Shown: positions 41,001 through 52,345 of the stretch, piece after piece
How positions within the stretch are numbered: the first letter of the stretch is position 1
How the letters are laid out: each line of letters opens with the position of its first letter
Assembly: GCA_963922205.1 (NCBI GenBank)
Contig: CAWUHX010000284.1
Location: forward strand, 388,069-452,068
DNA from: Romanomermis culicivorax
Taxonomy: Eukaryota > Nematoda > Enoplea > Mermithida > Mermithidae
Length of the DNA stretch: 64,000 nucleotides
Reading direction: 5' to 3'
Made by a program: the position numbers and the translations under genes
Notes under the pieces: generated by a model
What the model was told of the DNA's origin: nothing
The model's database searches: none
The model's input: the letters and a program-made list of their open reading frames with translations, nothing else

Positions 41001-44000
41001 GTTTAAAAGAATAGAAAATGAAATTTTTTGGTGCTATGAGACAAATAAATAAGGAAGTCTTGTCAACCTTCTCATTAGTTGTCTTTAACAATCATGCAAT
41101 TTTTAAAAGTCTTGAAACAGACGTGAACAGAGTGAAATGGAGGGAAACTAGCTTTAATCATTTTTTGGATAAAGGTAAGCTAATTCATCAATTTGTGTGT
41201 CCAGACGTTTCCAAGATCTAAAATCTAGGTAGAGGGTAGGGTAGTACTTTTCCCATCCCATAACCTTTTTTGCTCACTGTTTGAGGTCACAGGAGAGCAT
41301 ACCTGGACAATAGGTTCAACTGGATGCAACTCAGTACCAGATGACCTGATTTTCAGCATCAGTTCATACTTCGTGTGTGAACCGATTTTAACAGCAAAAA
41401 TGGGATAGAGGACTTCGAGATAGACCATCAACCACTAAAAACTAGATAATTAACCAACTATGAAATAAGCCAACCAATCAACTTATCATGGAACAGTCCA
41501 TCAATCAACCAAGAAATCAGGTAATCAACCAACCACAGATCAGAGAACCAACTAACTAGCAAGAACATCGATTAAACAACCAGCAAATCAGTGAGCCAAT
41601 GAACCAATCAGAGAATATGATAAACAACCAATGACCAACTAGGTAAGCAACCAATCAATCAGCCAACCACAACCAGCTAAACAGGGAATCAACGAACAAA
41701 GCAACCAACCAACAAATCAGGGAATAATGAACAAACAAACCAGAAAATCAGCCAACCACTCAATCCAATCTAGGAATCAACCCACTAATCAGGAAACCAA
41801 CCAACCAATCAGAATCAACCAACTAATCAGGAAATTAAATAAGCAATCAGGGAATCAACCAGTTAATCAGGGAATCAATTAATACGATGCACTAGAAAAT
41901 TTTGAGATTTTGACCTTCTAAAATGCACCAGAATTTACTTTTTCAAAGTCCCTGACTTTTTATGATTCCAGGAATATTTTTTCCCTCTCACCATCCAGGT
42001 TTTTCAGGTTGGCTATAGATACAATGGAACGTCTTAAAAATTGTGTAGACTCTGTAATAAGCTCCGAAATCAGTGTTGACTGCATTCTGCATATTTTGTA
42101 CAAGACAAATGTACTATAAATCTGGTTCCCTTCCCTACCCCTGTTTGGCTTGACAACCACCGAAAAAATTAGGCAATTAACCAAATTTTTGGGCTGGTGG
42201 GTACCAGATGAACCAATAGGGTTTGTCCAGCTGTGCAGGAGAGTGTATATTCTAGTGGAATATGTACAAAGTACACATCACTTATTCCCCAGTACCTTGA
42301 CCACTTTCACGTTGTGACCATATAAAACACACTAAAATTGCTTTTTCACGTTGAATCCCTTTTTTCTGAACATTTTTCCAACAGAGGCACATTTTGGGAG
42401 AAAATGGTGAATTGCCCAAGTCCAAGAATTACAACATAGACTCATGCACGAGGCTCCTGAGAACTGTAATCTAGACAAAATGCATTTTTTCTTTCTACAA
42501 ACATATAACAAAAGGTCTTCATTCGGAGCCAAAAATGTTTGTCTACTACAAAAACCAGCAGTTCTGTACAGCTGTCAATTTTTCCGCTTTTTTCATCAAA
42601 ATCCATTATACACTATAAACATTTTCAAAGCTGTGAGTACCATAAACATATTTTTCTGATGCTGACTATGTACTCTCAAAAAGATTGTCAATAGCAGTTC
42701 TTCTAAAAGTGCGCACTCACATATTTCCTTCAAATTTCACTCGAACAGTAAGTCATTTTTACCTAGTAAATGGTAAGTCTTACCTAGTAAATGGATTTCC
42801 AAACCCAAGACCGAGATAATACCCTCCCATACACTCCCTATGGGACATACATGTAACGAGGCCCTGAGGCCTGGGGGTCAGACCATTTTTTTGGGCCGGG
42901 AGACAGTAATTCCCAAAATTTCGGGGGAGGTGTCCCTAAAGGAAAAAAATCGATTTTTTCACGAAAAAAGTCCGAAAATAGTTCAAACAAAAGTAATTTT
43001 TTTAAAAGACCGAAAAATGTATTCATGACACGAAGCGCCCAGAAAATTGACATTTTTGACCATTTTTTGTTCAAAAATTGACATTTTTCATCAAAAAAAT
43101 TGACATTTCTCAGTATTTTTCCACCAAAAGTATGGGCTCGCCACGGCTACCATATGGCTAGCCATAGGATTGGAAAATCCTGGGGAGGGGGTCGCCCAAT
43201 GGCTAGCCATATGGTCGACAATTTCTGGGGGTCCCATAGCACTTCCTCTCCAATTACATATATGCTATGGAATGATCTGGTGTCACCTAGAAGCTGCACC
43301 TGAGCTAGGAAATAAATAATAATGCTTATTAATGTTATAACTGGCGCAAAGCACCAGAAGATTTTGAGATTATGACCTTCTAAAATGCACCAAAATGCAT
43401 ATTTTCTGTACCTTATCCATACATGTAATTGGGGGGAGTGCTATGGGAACCCCCCTCCAGAAATCGTCGACCAGCCATTGGGCTACCATATGGCTAGCCC
43501 CAGGATTTTCCAATCCTATGGCTAGCCATATGGTAGCCCTAGGGACCCCCATACTTTTGGTCGGAAAAATACTGAAAAATATCAATTTTTTGATGGAAAA
43601 TGTCAATTTTTGAACAAAAAATGGTCAAAAACGTAAAGTTTTCCGGCGCTTCGCACCATAAATACATTTTTTTATCATTTTTAGACAAAAATTACTATTT
43701 TTTGAACCGTTTGTCGAACTTTTTTCGTAAAAAAATCGAATTTTTTTCCCTTCAGAGACCCCTCCCCCTAAAATTTTGGGAATTACTGACCCCCGGCCCA
43801 AAAAAAGTGGCCCGACCCCCCCCCAGACCTCGAGGCTCCGTTACATGTATGACCCTATCCCCAAAATTTTCTTCCCTAAACGGGGAAAGAGCCATTTGTA
43901 CGTGTACAAATGACTACCTCAATTTCGTTTGCCGAAAAAAATTTTCATTTGCCTCCAGCAAAAAAAACACTGGGTGTGAGCAATCAAAAATTTTTTGATT

Positions 44001-47000
44001 CAACATTTTTCTCTCAAATTGCACATGGCCATCTGGTCTGTGCAAAAAAAGTTTCCTAGTACAGTCTAACTCGGATATAAGACACCCCCTGGGGACTGTG
44101 GCCTGCTGTGTGTTATAGCCGAGTGTGTGTTATAACCGAAAACATTTTATTTTTAGACAGCGAGATTTTAGCGCAAAATTGTGGTGTTTTATAGCCAAAC
44201 AGCCGTGTTTTATAGCCGAGGTTCTTTTTTTAGTCATGTAATTCGAGCAGTGTTTTATAGCCAAACAGCCGTGTTTTATAGCCCATGTTGTTTTAACACA
44301 CAAGTATAACAAAGGGACTTTCCCAGCTGTGTCTTATAGCTAATATCCGAGTGTGTAATAGGCGAGTTTTCCTTATATGTTAATACACTAAACGTGGCCG
44401 GGACCAACAACCTAGGTGTCTTATAGCCAGGAAAGTGTTATAGCCAGGGTGTCTTATAGCGAAGTTTGACTATTTCGTTCAAAACCGTTGAATCCATGTA
44501 CTTTGGAAAAAAATAATGAGAAGGCTAGCAAGAGTAATTTGTCTGGCAGGTAGCACCAAAAAATTTTGATTTTGAGACTTTTAAACTGTCGGAAAAGGTA
44601 TTTCTCCGGTTTATTTAACTGCAACCATCGATGAATGATCGATACTGATTTTTGTGCCAATTAAAGAAGGAAGTCAGAATTCAGTGGCTTTAGGCTACAC
44701 TGTGCAACTTGACAGGCAAAATATGGTTGGTGTGTGCAAAAAAGTCCGCTGGTACTGAGTGAGTGTGATGCAGTTTTTTTCCTCAAAGATTTTCTCCAGA
44801 TGAGAACCGAACCCAATATTTTTTTCCCTTATTTTTCGAAAATTTTCCAAATTTTAAAAACGTTTATAATATGGCCATCATAGGTGGCGCGACAGCGTCA
44901 ACCTATAATATACTTGGCCCCCAAATTTCATGCCCCCCCCCCTCTAGAGCCAAAACGGTAAGAGCTAGAACCTTCGGGTTTTTTGCATAATATCGGGCAT
45001 GGGGGCAAACTATGGGGTGCCTTTTGTCATTTCGCCTCTATCTGCGAGTGGTGCTCGGTGGGGCCCCAAAAACAGGTAAAAAACGCACTTTTTAAGGCCC
45101 CCCAGTTCCACCATGCCCAGCAATCGGTGTGCCATATCCAACCTACATACTTCGGCCTAAGCATCTTGGGGGTGTAATCTCAAATGCGAATTTTTCTTTT
45201 TTTGAAATATGGCCTCAATTCAATTATATGGTTGTCCAAAGTCCCGGAAAACGCCAAATTCCCCAATTTTGTTATATAATACTTATGGGTTCAAAAAAAA
45301 TAATTTTTTGCAGCATAATGCACTACTAATTTTTTTTGCAGTTTCAAATAAACCTGTAGCCTTATTGCGATTTTTGGACTGCAAGGGTTTTCGACCATTG
45401 GGAATTTGATGGACACGGTCACTTTACACGAAAAATTATCCCGGGTGTAAACAAGCGTATTTCCGTGATTTTTCAGTGGAGGGAGTTTTCGACCGCGGGA
45501 AATTCAATAGACATCCTCACTTTACACAAAAAAATTATCCACGGTGTAAACAAGCGTACTGCCGTAATTTTCTTGTGGAGGGGATTTTCGACCACGAGGA
45601 ATTTAATGAATGTGATCACTTTACACCAAAAAATATCCCGTGTGTAAACAAACGTATTTTCGTGATTTTTTGCTGGAAGAGGTTTTCGACCACGGGGAAT
45701 TTGATAAATGCGATCACTTTACACAAAAACTTATCCCAGTTGTAAACAAACGTACTTTCGTGATTTTCTGGTGAACGGGGTTTTCGATCACGGAGAATTT
45801 GATGAATGCGATCATCTTACAAAAAAAAACTATCGCGGGTGTAAACAAGCGTATTTTCGTGATTTTTTATGGAAGGGGCTTCCGACTGCGGGGAATTCAA
45901 TGCATGTGTCACTTTACACAAAAAAAATTATTCCGAATTTAACCAAGCCTGTTTTCATGAGCTTTTTGTGGGAGGGGTTTTCGACCACTGAGAATTTAAT
46001 GAAAATGATCACTTTACACACTAATTCATATTGAGTGTAACAAATGTATTTCTACTATTTTTGAGGGAAGATGTTTCTGACCATGGGGAATTCAATGGAC
46101 GGAGTCAGTTTAACACGAGAAAAATCAGTTGTGTAAACAAAGGTATTTCTGCGATTTTTTGGGTTGAAGTATTCTGAACCATGGGGAATTCAATAGATAT
46201 GGTCACCTTTCAGTATCTTTACAACGTTTTTTAAGTACTATGCGCTTTACACATGCTTTACCTTTGCTGGAGGTGTGAATTCGTTGGTTGAAGTTTTTTT
46301 TATAGTTTTTTTTGAAGTGCACATGACCAAATTTAAAACTTCAATGTGCTTCTATGAAAGTTTTCGTGCATGGTTGAGGCCCACTAAAAAGAAGTGAACT
46401 AGTTTATTAGAAAATGCCCCGATGGGGCAGAAAAAAGGAGAATATACTTGCTTCGATAGTTGCCATGCTAGAAAAAGAAGTGGACTAGACTTCTGAGAAC
46501 TTGGGTCAAAGTTGGAAAAAATTCACTTTCTTTATATTGGATTTTCATTCTGTCTCAAAAAAGTTTTCTATGTTTGTGAGAAAGTATATTCTGCAGCATC
46601 GTGCACTTTGTCCTTCCCATGGCATCAACCACAGTAACATTTTTCCATATGAAAATAATATGGCACATGACTTCAAATGTAAAAAATGGTAAACCAATGG
46701 CATTCTATCTCCCGACCGATTCAAAACTTCTGCCTCTCACACTAGCTGAAAAATGGTGAGGGAGACATATTATAGTTATAATTCCGACAAGTCCTGATGA
46801 CATTCAAATTGTACTAAACCTGAAATCATACCGAGTCGTCTTTTTGTTCGAGACTATCTTGACTGGAGCTTAAACCCTTTTAGTGCAACTGGGCCTTGGT
46901 TATTTATGGAGTGAATTCCATAGGATATGTTAAATAAAATGAGTGAATTACACACATCTTACACAATCGATTTAGTTCTAAGAAGACTTTGTGCTGTAAC

Positions 47001-50000
47001 ATTTTCTAAAAAAACTGAGGGGGATTTCATGTGTCACCTTCTCAGAGTTGATTCCTGTCTTATTGACACTAAATTTAGAAAAAAAGCTCATGCAGTTAGA
47101 AACACTCATGTGTGAGAGGGAGGACATGGGGAGTACAAACTTCACCAAGGGTTTGGAAACTGGAAGATTTGTTATGAAGAATAGTTTTTTGTTCAACTTT
47201 TTTTTAAATTTTGTCACAAAAAACGCCAAAAAATCCACCCCTGTGCCTTCCTCAAAATTTCGGAGATGCATATGTTCGGTTGGAAAGTGTGTTGATGCAC
47301 TCAGCTGCAGAATATACTTTCTCACAAACATAGAAAACTTTTTTGAGACAGAATGAAAATCCAATATAAAGGAAGTGAATTTTTTCCAACTTTGACCCAA
47401 GTTCTCAGAAGTCTAGTCCACTTCTTTTTCTAGCATGGCAACTATCGAAGCAAGTATATTCTCCTTTTTTCTGCCCCATCGGGGCATTTTCTAATAAACT
47501 AGTAGAAATATACTCAAACATTCTGATGTTTTTAGAGTCATTAACTTTCAAAAATGAGAAAAGAATAAAGAAAATTCTAGCTGGGTCAGTCGCATTGAGC
47601 TGATGAATGACACATTGATGTTCTATAGTCTGTTTTTCTTGAAATGCTTCTAAATAGCGAAAGTCGAAAGCAAGTAATATTTCAGATTTTCCCGAATTTC
47701 TGATAAACAATATATAATATAGGACTGAAAATTTGTGAGTATATTGACCTAACTTTCAACAATTTTTCAAGTCAAAAATTTCAATAATCATAATTATAAT
47801 AATTTTATTAGGTCGAAAATAATACGTAGTAAATATAAAGAATAAATATACGTGAAAGGCGTAACAGCTAAAGAAATTAGCGAATCAAGTTACACCTCTA
47901 AGAAAGGTATCAGATTTACCCTTTTAAGTCTATCAGAAAACTTTGTAGCACTAATAGCATTCACAGTACTTCCATCAAGAGAATTCCAAGCCCCGATTAC
48001 CCGACTACAGAATTCATATTTCAACAAATCATGGCGATATGTAGAATACACCAGTTTTAATTATTGGCATGGTTAGGATTATGAACGATAGAGAAAAAGT
48101 TATCAATTGGCAAAACATTCAAATAGACAGTATTATAAATCATAGCAAGATCCAAACAAAGCCGTCGTAGGTCTAATCACTCTAAACCCAGGAGGTTCAA
48201 ATGTTCACGATAAGATAATGTAGTATCATAACCAAGTATTCTCTTAGTGAATCTCCGCTGAACTTCCTCAACTCTTTTGATATTTTGCTTGAGATTATGA
48301 TTCCAAAATACTGTGGCATATTCTAATATAGGTCTAACATAAGTAATGAAAATCTTTGTAAATACATTTTTATTTCTACTGGAGAAATTATGAAGTATCA
48401 AATTTGCAGTCAAAGAGCCTTTCGGGAAAACATTGGTACAGTGAGCAGAATTAGATAATGTACCAGTAATTATAACACCTAGATCTGTAACTTGTGTTGC
48501 ATTTGGTATATTACTGTCATCAATATAGTAACTTGTAAATGGATTGTTTCTACCAAGATGCAGAACATTACATTTATTATGTGCTCAATCTATTTTCTTT
48601 GGATTAAAGGTCAATTTTATTTAGATCAGCTTGTAAAATAGCTGAGTTGACTTATTGGTTTGAGATCATCTGCAAAAAGAACCAATTCACTATTAAGATT
48701 CAGTTTACACAAATCATTTATATAGATCATAAATAGGCTATGTCACACGACACTGCCCTGGGCACTCCACTAGTTACTGGAAATGACTTTGAGATGGGAC
48801 ACTTAACTTTATTTCTTTGGGTACGGTTGTTCAAGAAAGGGGAAAACCAATTAAAACAGATTCTGGGGATACCGATCTTCATCAACTTCTGAATGAGAAT
48901 GTCATGAGGTACAGTGTCAAAAGCGTTACAAAAATCAATATATATAACATTCATTGGTACTTTCTTATCAAGTGAACATGACCATTCATTTCTACAATGC
49001 AACAATTGCAGTGTACAAGACTTAGAATTCCTAAAACCATATTGTTTAGACGCCAGAAAACGCAGATTTTCAATCAACTTCATCATATTCAAATTAATAA
49101 TTGATTCCATGACCTTGCATAAAATACAGCACAGAAATTGGTAGGTAATTTTCAACCAATGTGGAATCACCTTTTTTGAAAATTGGAACAATAATTGCTT
49201 CATACCAAAATTCGGGTATTTCTCCAGTCCTGTAGAAGACTTCAAAGATGGTTGACAATGGTTCAGAGAGGACAAGGTAAAGTTTCCTATAAAAGAATGC
49301 ACATAAATTGTCTGGACCCAGTGATAACGTTGGTTTGAGATTTTTGAGCACTGAAAGGACAGTGAGGAAATCAAAACTACAAGAGAATTTAAGTTAAAAT
49401 TTTTATTCAAAAGTAAGGTTAGGCTCAGGAACATTTTCAGGTTTAGTAAAAATAGAGGAAAAATAATCATTCAGCAAGTCAGCTTCATCAATTGGATTTA
49501 TGGCAATTATGTCTCTATATTTACGATCAGGAATAGAAAGTTTACTAACTGATAAAATTGACATAAGTTTCCAGCTTTAACAAGATACATCAGTTTCATA
49601 ATTTGATGTCTTTTAGTTTCTGATCTCAATTTATTTCTAGCCATTTTATATTTTGTACGGTTAAGGATAGAGGGAAAGAGTTTAAATTTTTTTTACCAGA
49701 ATAGCTTCTCTTTCTGTAACTTCTTTAGAAATAGAGGTTTCTTCCTTCTTCAAAATTTCTTCAAGGGGACATAAAGTTCTATTCCTCGCTGCAAGACAGA
49801 TAGAAAGTTGACATAAAAATCATTTATCTTAGAACAGGAGGAAAAACTAAAGACCAATTCACTTTAGCAAAAAAGATTGACAACAAACATAGTCAGCCTC
49901 ACGAAAGTCAGGATAAAAAACGTACTCAGTTTCATGGGAAAATCGACCAGGAATAAGGAAAGTAACAGAGTCATGGTCACTTGTAGAAAAAGATGGGGCA

Positions 50001-52137
50001 CTCTGACATTTGATACTAATGATTTCACATTATAGAATATGTGATCAAGAAAATTCACATTCCTGGTGGGATTATTTGTGTATGAATCAAACCCAGCATC
50101 AGCAGGAATATCATGCATCAACGTTGACTAGCGGACATTTCTTCATATTAACATGTGAGAAGTTGTTACAATTTAAAATCACCAAGCAAGATACAGGGAT
50201 ATCTAATACTGTATTTCTTCAGCAGTGTATTTAGATTCTGGGTGATCTATGGACAAGGAAAATTCGAACACTTCCTATTTTTGTATGAACATCAGAGATC
50301 AAAATACCTTGGATAAATTCATCAGCAGAGGATAACACTAGAGATGATCTCAGATTTTTTCGGTAAACAATGCAAACTCCTCCACCTCTCTTGTTCTTAC
50401 GATCACATTTTAGCACTTAGTACACCATATTTACAATAAGAGCTCTATGTAAACGTTTTTTGACGACTGTACTTATTTGTGTCACTTTTCTATATGGAAG
50501 TATTGTATAGAAAACAGACTGCACAACAGTTGAAAACGTATAAACCATAGATTTCTCATGATTTCATCTACTATTAAAATTTCTGTGATTCTAATTAAAG
50601 ATATTGAATTTTATGTATTTATTATTTAAGCGCGGGGGACCGTAAAAATTTTCGAGTTTTCACATTCTAAAACGCTGGAAAAATAATCTTTGCAACATAA
50701 ATTGCCGAACAGATGCTCTAAATTTACATTCTAGAATGATGTCTTCAATCCTCATCGTTTATAAATGCAATAGTTCGCGTTGAAAACGTTTGAGAAGTTC
50801 CAAGCCAGTGAGAGAGACATAGGATTAACCTAAAATCTCAATTTCCGGCGAGATATTGGCTCTTTACCATACCTGTAAGAGGTCCGACCAGTTGGGGGGT
50901 AAAGTCCAAATCTTTGGGGTTCCCGAAAATCTTGAAAAAAGTCAGGAAAACCGAAAATTTCGAAAAGTTTCCAAAAAAAGGCCAAAAAAGCTATTTTTTT
51001 CTTAATTTTTTCTAGGCGTTGGGGTCTCAACATTTGGGTAATAGGGTTCGACCAAGTTGGGGGGGGGGTGGTTGCCACCAATAACAGGTATGCTCTTCAC
51101 GATTAAAAAGAAGATGAGGTAATTACATTGATAGAAACCGTTGAAGGTTAATTAGTAGATGAAAGTAGATATCCTAGCAGCTGCGACCACACCTGTAATT
51201 CGGGGAGGTTGAGGGCGGACCCACACCTAAATCAAAAAAAATTTGGAAAAACAGTCACTTTTTGGGTAAATTTAGCTTTTATCGACTTCTTAGGGATTTT
51301 GAGGGACTCTCAAACTTTTAGGAAACTTGGTACCCCCCGTTCCAAGTTTGGGGGGTTTGGGTATACGGTTGGTCCAGTTGGGGGGTCTTTTCAGTTACAG
51401 GTATGCCCCCTCCCCATTCCCACAAATTTGGGATTTCCCCCCAAAAGGGTCGGACCTCTTACAGGTATGGCCGCGATTGATAGAAAACAATGACTATTAT
51501 ACTCATGACCAGCGCGAATCGCTGGCAAATTTTGAGATTTTGACCATACCTGTAAGACGTCAGATCAGTTGGCGGGAGGGTACCCAAAATTTTGTTGTGG
51601 GGGTCCCAACATTTCCAAAATTTTGGGAAGGGAAGTCGAAAACACTCCAAAAAATCGAAACGATTTCGACAATTCTCCCAAAAAAGGCCAAAAAAGCCTC
51701 TTTTTTCCTAATTTTTTCCAATTCTTCCGATTTTGGGGAGGGGGGTTGGGTACAGGGTAGACCAAGTTCGGGGTGGGGGTCCCAACACTTGGGTATAGGG
51801 TTCGACCAATTGGGGGGTGGTGGTCCCCTCCCGACCTCCGCGCCCAATTAAATGTATGATTTTGACTTGATTCACCATTAACGGTTAATCAAAATGCATC
51901 TTTTCAGTTTTCAACTCTCAAAATTGTTTTTCCACAAAGAGAACCATGCTCAAAATTTTTTCCTCATTCCTCGAAAGATCCTATTTGAAGAAAAAACGAT
52001 GGTGTAATGGTGGTATTGCAAAGGAAAGCCTAGAGTTTCAAACTTACTTCGCAATCTCGAAGGCCCTTTTTAAACTCCTTCTCTTGTATATGTTCACGTA
52101 TCTGTTTTAGACATGCTTTAATTTCCGACTTTTCCAT
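25143..52137 (-). CDS. TTC37: SKI3 / TTC37 (SKIC3) tetratricopeptide protein of the Ski complex
   Basis: SKI3 is the TPR scaffold of the cytoplasmic Ski complex (SKI2 helicase, SKI3, SKI8), which feeds mRNA to the RNA exosome. Exons in order: 52137-52048, 38282-38139, 37187-37105, 37034-36962, 36902-36786, 36729-36640, 36499-36385, 34479-34318, 34044-33952, 33098-32519, 32354-32091, 31625-30832, 30723-30545, 29965-29842, 29586-29493, 29026-28928, 27552-27428, 26865-26742, 26677-26512, 26459-26313. All 20 join in phase, giving 1221 residues without a stop. Exon 1 encodes [17 protein letters not shown], close to the vertebrate N-terminus. TPR helices run throughout; the best signature is AWTNLG, then [20 protein letters not shown] and DLFRHTT, a diagnostic TTC37 run. 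Downstream, short exons (26083-26040, 25670-25633, 25472-25362, 25213-25143) give a plausible C-terminus. The total of about 1295 residues is shorter than the ~1560 of vertebrates. Introns hold many transposons; intron 1 is 13.8 kb. Confidence 0.88.
25793..26005 (+). mobile_element. hAT-like MITE, CATACCTGTAA family, 213 bp
   Basis: TIRs CATACCTGTAAG and AATTACAGGTATG, flanked by identical atcaaaat (25785-25792, 26006-26013). Internal G runs at 25819-25832 and 25934-25947. Inserted among the probable last introns of SKI3. Confidence 0.92.
27595..28901. mobile_element. candidate TIR element filling a SKI3 intron
   Basis: Starts TAGTGATGTTCCACGG and ends GAACATCACTA, an 11-base inverted terminus. 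It occupies nearly all of the intron 27553-28927. The 8-base flanks (tatcacat, attaatac) do not match, so the ends are tentative. GGATATCCGG-like strings occur near the left end. No transposase seen. Confidence 0.45.
29300..29478 (+). mobile_element. CATACCTGTAA-family MITE, left end lost
   Basis: Right TIR AATAACAGGTATG and body (CCAATTGGGTACAGAG-like string) are visible; the left TIR is eroded. It ends 15 bases from the donor of SKI3 exon 15. Confidence 0.6.
33448..33889 (+). mobile_element. hAT-like MITE, CATACATGTAA family, 442 bp
   Basis: TIRs CATATATGTAACG and ATTACATGTATG, flanked by identical 8-base copies of gtttgatt (33440-33447 and 33890-33897). The perfect target duplication fixes both ends. 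Lies in an intron of SKI3, less than 65 bases from exon 9. Confidence 0.92.
35368..35690 (+). mobile_element. hAT-like MITE, CATACATGTAA family, truncated
   Basis: Left TIR CATACATGTAACGAGG is present and the body matches the 33448 copy, but the right quarter and right TIR are missing, so no target duplication can be checked. Confidence 0.75.
37241..37984. mobile_element. hAT MITE, TAGGGCTGTTTCGA termini, 744 bp
   Basis: Starts TAGGGCTGTTTCGA and ends TCGAAACAGCCCTA. Flanked by perfect 8-base duplications attgttgg (37233-37240, 37985-37992). GAGTTCGAGTTCGAGT arrays lie beneath both ends. It lies in intron 2 of SKI3. Confidence 0.92.
38730..40290 (-). mobile_element. LINE relic of the L1/Tx1 type (endonuclease and start of RT)
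   Basis: Minus-strand frames show endonuclease motifs in order: [32 protein letters not shown] (about 39890) and [16 protein letters not shown] (SDH-like box). Then the N-terminal RT region follows: [20 protein letters not shown], and [17 protein letters not shown] near 38760. Stops occur within, and the RT catalytic core is missing; homology stops near 38730. It differs from the LINE at 47.8 kb. It lies just upstream of SKI3 exon 2, in intron 1. Confidence 0.75.
41425..41885. repeat. degenerate AATCAACCAACCAATCAG minisatellite
   Basis: About 460 bases of loosely repeated CCAACCAATCAGGGAATCAA-type units of variable length, in SKI3 intron 1. No coding. Confidence 0.85.
42846..43264 (+). mobile_element. 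hAT-like MITE, CATACATGTAA family, 419 bp
   Basis: TIRs CATACATGTAACG and TTACATATATG. Flanks ctatggga and ctatggaa match at 7 of 8. In SKI3 intron 1, 153 bases from an inverted copy at 43418. Confidence 0.88.
43418..43851 (-). mobile_element. hAT-like MITE, CATACATGTAA family, 434 bp
   Basis: Opposite orientation to the copy at 42846. TIRs CATACATGTAATTGG and CGTTACATGTATG; flanks accttatc and accctatc match at 7 of 8 bases. Confidence 0.88.
44062..44472. mobile_element. Tigger/pogo-like MITE with internal GTGTTTTATAGCC repeats
   Basis: Starts CAGTCTAACTCGGATATAAG after TA, and ends CTTATAGCGAAGTTTGAC before TA. The CAGTC...GGATATAA terminus is typical of pogo/Tigger elements. Inside are about ten TTTTATAGCCGAG-type units in mixed form. 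Confidence 0.6.
45385..46215 (+). repeat. 98-bp tandem repeat (about eight units)
   Basis: The landmark CACTTTACAC recurs at about 45420, 45518, 45617, 45716, 45813, 45910, 46008, 46104 and 46201. Each unit has TTTTCGACCACGGGGAATT and an internal TTTACAC...GTGTAAA inverted repeat. Divergence rises toward the right end. Open frames across it are by-products. Confidence 0.9.
46398..47503. mobile_element. foldback with 200-bp arms, 199/200 identical
   Basis: 46398-46597 and 47304-47503 are inverted copies differing at one base (my count), with a 706-bp spacer lacking a recognised gene. Either a very young long-TIR transposon or an inverted artefact of amplification. No clear target duplication. 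Confidence 0.8.
47623..50522. mobile_element. TATAGTCTGTTTTT MITE split by the LINE insertion
   Basis: The left half, 47623-47795, and right half, 50428-50522, together match the intact copies at 56581 and 58287. The LINE at 47796-50427 lies between them. Confidence 0.75.
47796..50427 (-). mobile_element. non-LTR retrotransposon (CR1/Jockey-like), degenerate
   Basis: Read on the minus strand. An APE-type endonuclease region comes first ([12 protein letters not shown] at about 50370; [15 protein letters not shown] near 50070). Reverse transcriptase follows: [16 protein letters not shown], then [41 protein letters not shown], and FADD near 48680 as the catalytic box. Then comes the conserved C-terminal region ([28 protein letters not shown]). 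Frames are interrupted several times, so the copy is dead. The 3' end has an AT-rich microsatellite tail, not poly-A. It sits inside a MITE, whose halves are at 47623-47795 and 50428-50522, all within SKI3 intron 1. Confidence 0.85.
50868..51092 (+). mobile_element. hAT-like MITE, CATACCTGTAA family, 225 bp
   Basis: TIRs CATACCTGTAAGAGG and AATAACAGGTATG; flanks ctctttac and ctcttcac match at 7 of 8. In SKI3 intron 1. Confidence 0.88.
51188..51469 (-). mobile_element. CATACCTGTAA-family MITE, 282 bp, with an internal TIR copy
   Basis: Starts CACACCTGTAATTCGG and ends CTTACAGGTATG; flanks gctgcgac and gccgcgat agree at 6 of 8, both differences C/T. A second TTACAGGTATG lies at 51396-51406, so this may be a compound insertion. 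Confidence 0.65.
51545..51858 (+). mobile_element. hAT-like MITE, CATACCTGTAA family, 314 bp
   Basis: TIRs CATACCTGTAAGACG and AATTAAATGTATG with identical flanks attttgac (51537-51544 and 51859-51866). In SKI3 intron 1, 190 bases from exon 1. Confidence 0.9.
52048..52137 (-). CDS. TTC37: SKI3/TTC37 exon 1 (start codon exon)
   Basis: Thirty codons starting ATG and ending at a strong GTAAGT donor in phase 0. Exon 2 at 38282 also begins in phase 0. The peptide pattern (K, acidic, alternating helical residues, then [12 protein letters not shown]) matches the first TPR helix of TTC37, where vertebrates have RNKEYKEALKHCK. The next exon continues with the expected [11 protein letters not shown] helix. 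No other ATG exon near exon 2 fits, so intron 1 spans 38283-52047. Confidence 0.85.
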
Positions 52138-52289
52138 CGCAATGATCAAGCTTTCCAATCCGACGTCACGACACCTCAAAGCAGTGTAGATCGAGAACTT
52201 TCATCAATTTTATTGGTTAAAAATTGTGTTAACATCAATTTGATCAAAGACATTATCATCAATTTGATTTGTCGGAAAAAAACATACCT

Positions 52290-52345
52290 CTAACTGTGGG
52301 GGGAACACCACCCCCCCCCCAACTTGGCCAACCCTATACCAGACT
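52290..52345 (-). mobile_element. terminal fragment of a CATACCTGTAA-family MITE
   Basis: CATACCTCTAACTGTGG followed by the C-run and CAACTTGGCCAACCCTATAC, the usual left end of the reverse orientation; the rest is absent. It lies about 150 bases upstream of the SKI3 start codon. Confidence 0.55.

Noticed and set aside
45465-46034. Repeated peptide frames of 89 and 108 residues (KQAYFRDFL-like)
   Set aside because: They follow the 98-bp satellite; the repeat length is not a multiple of three, so no stable protein repeat exists.
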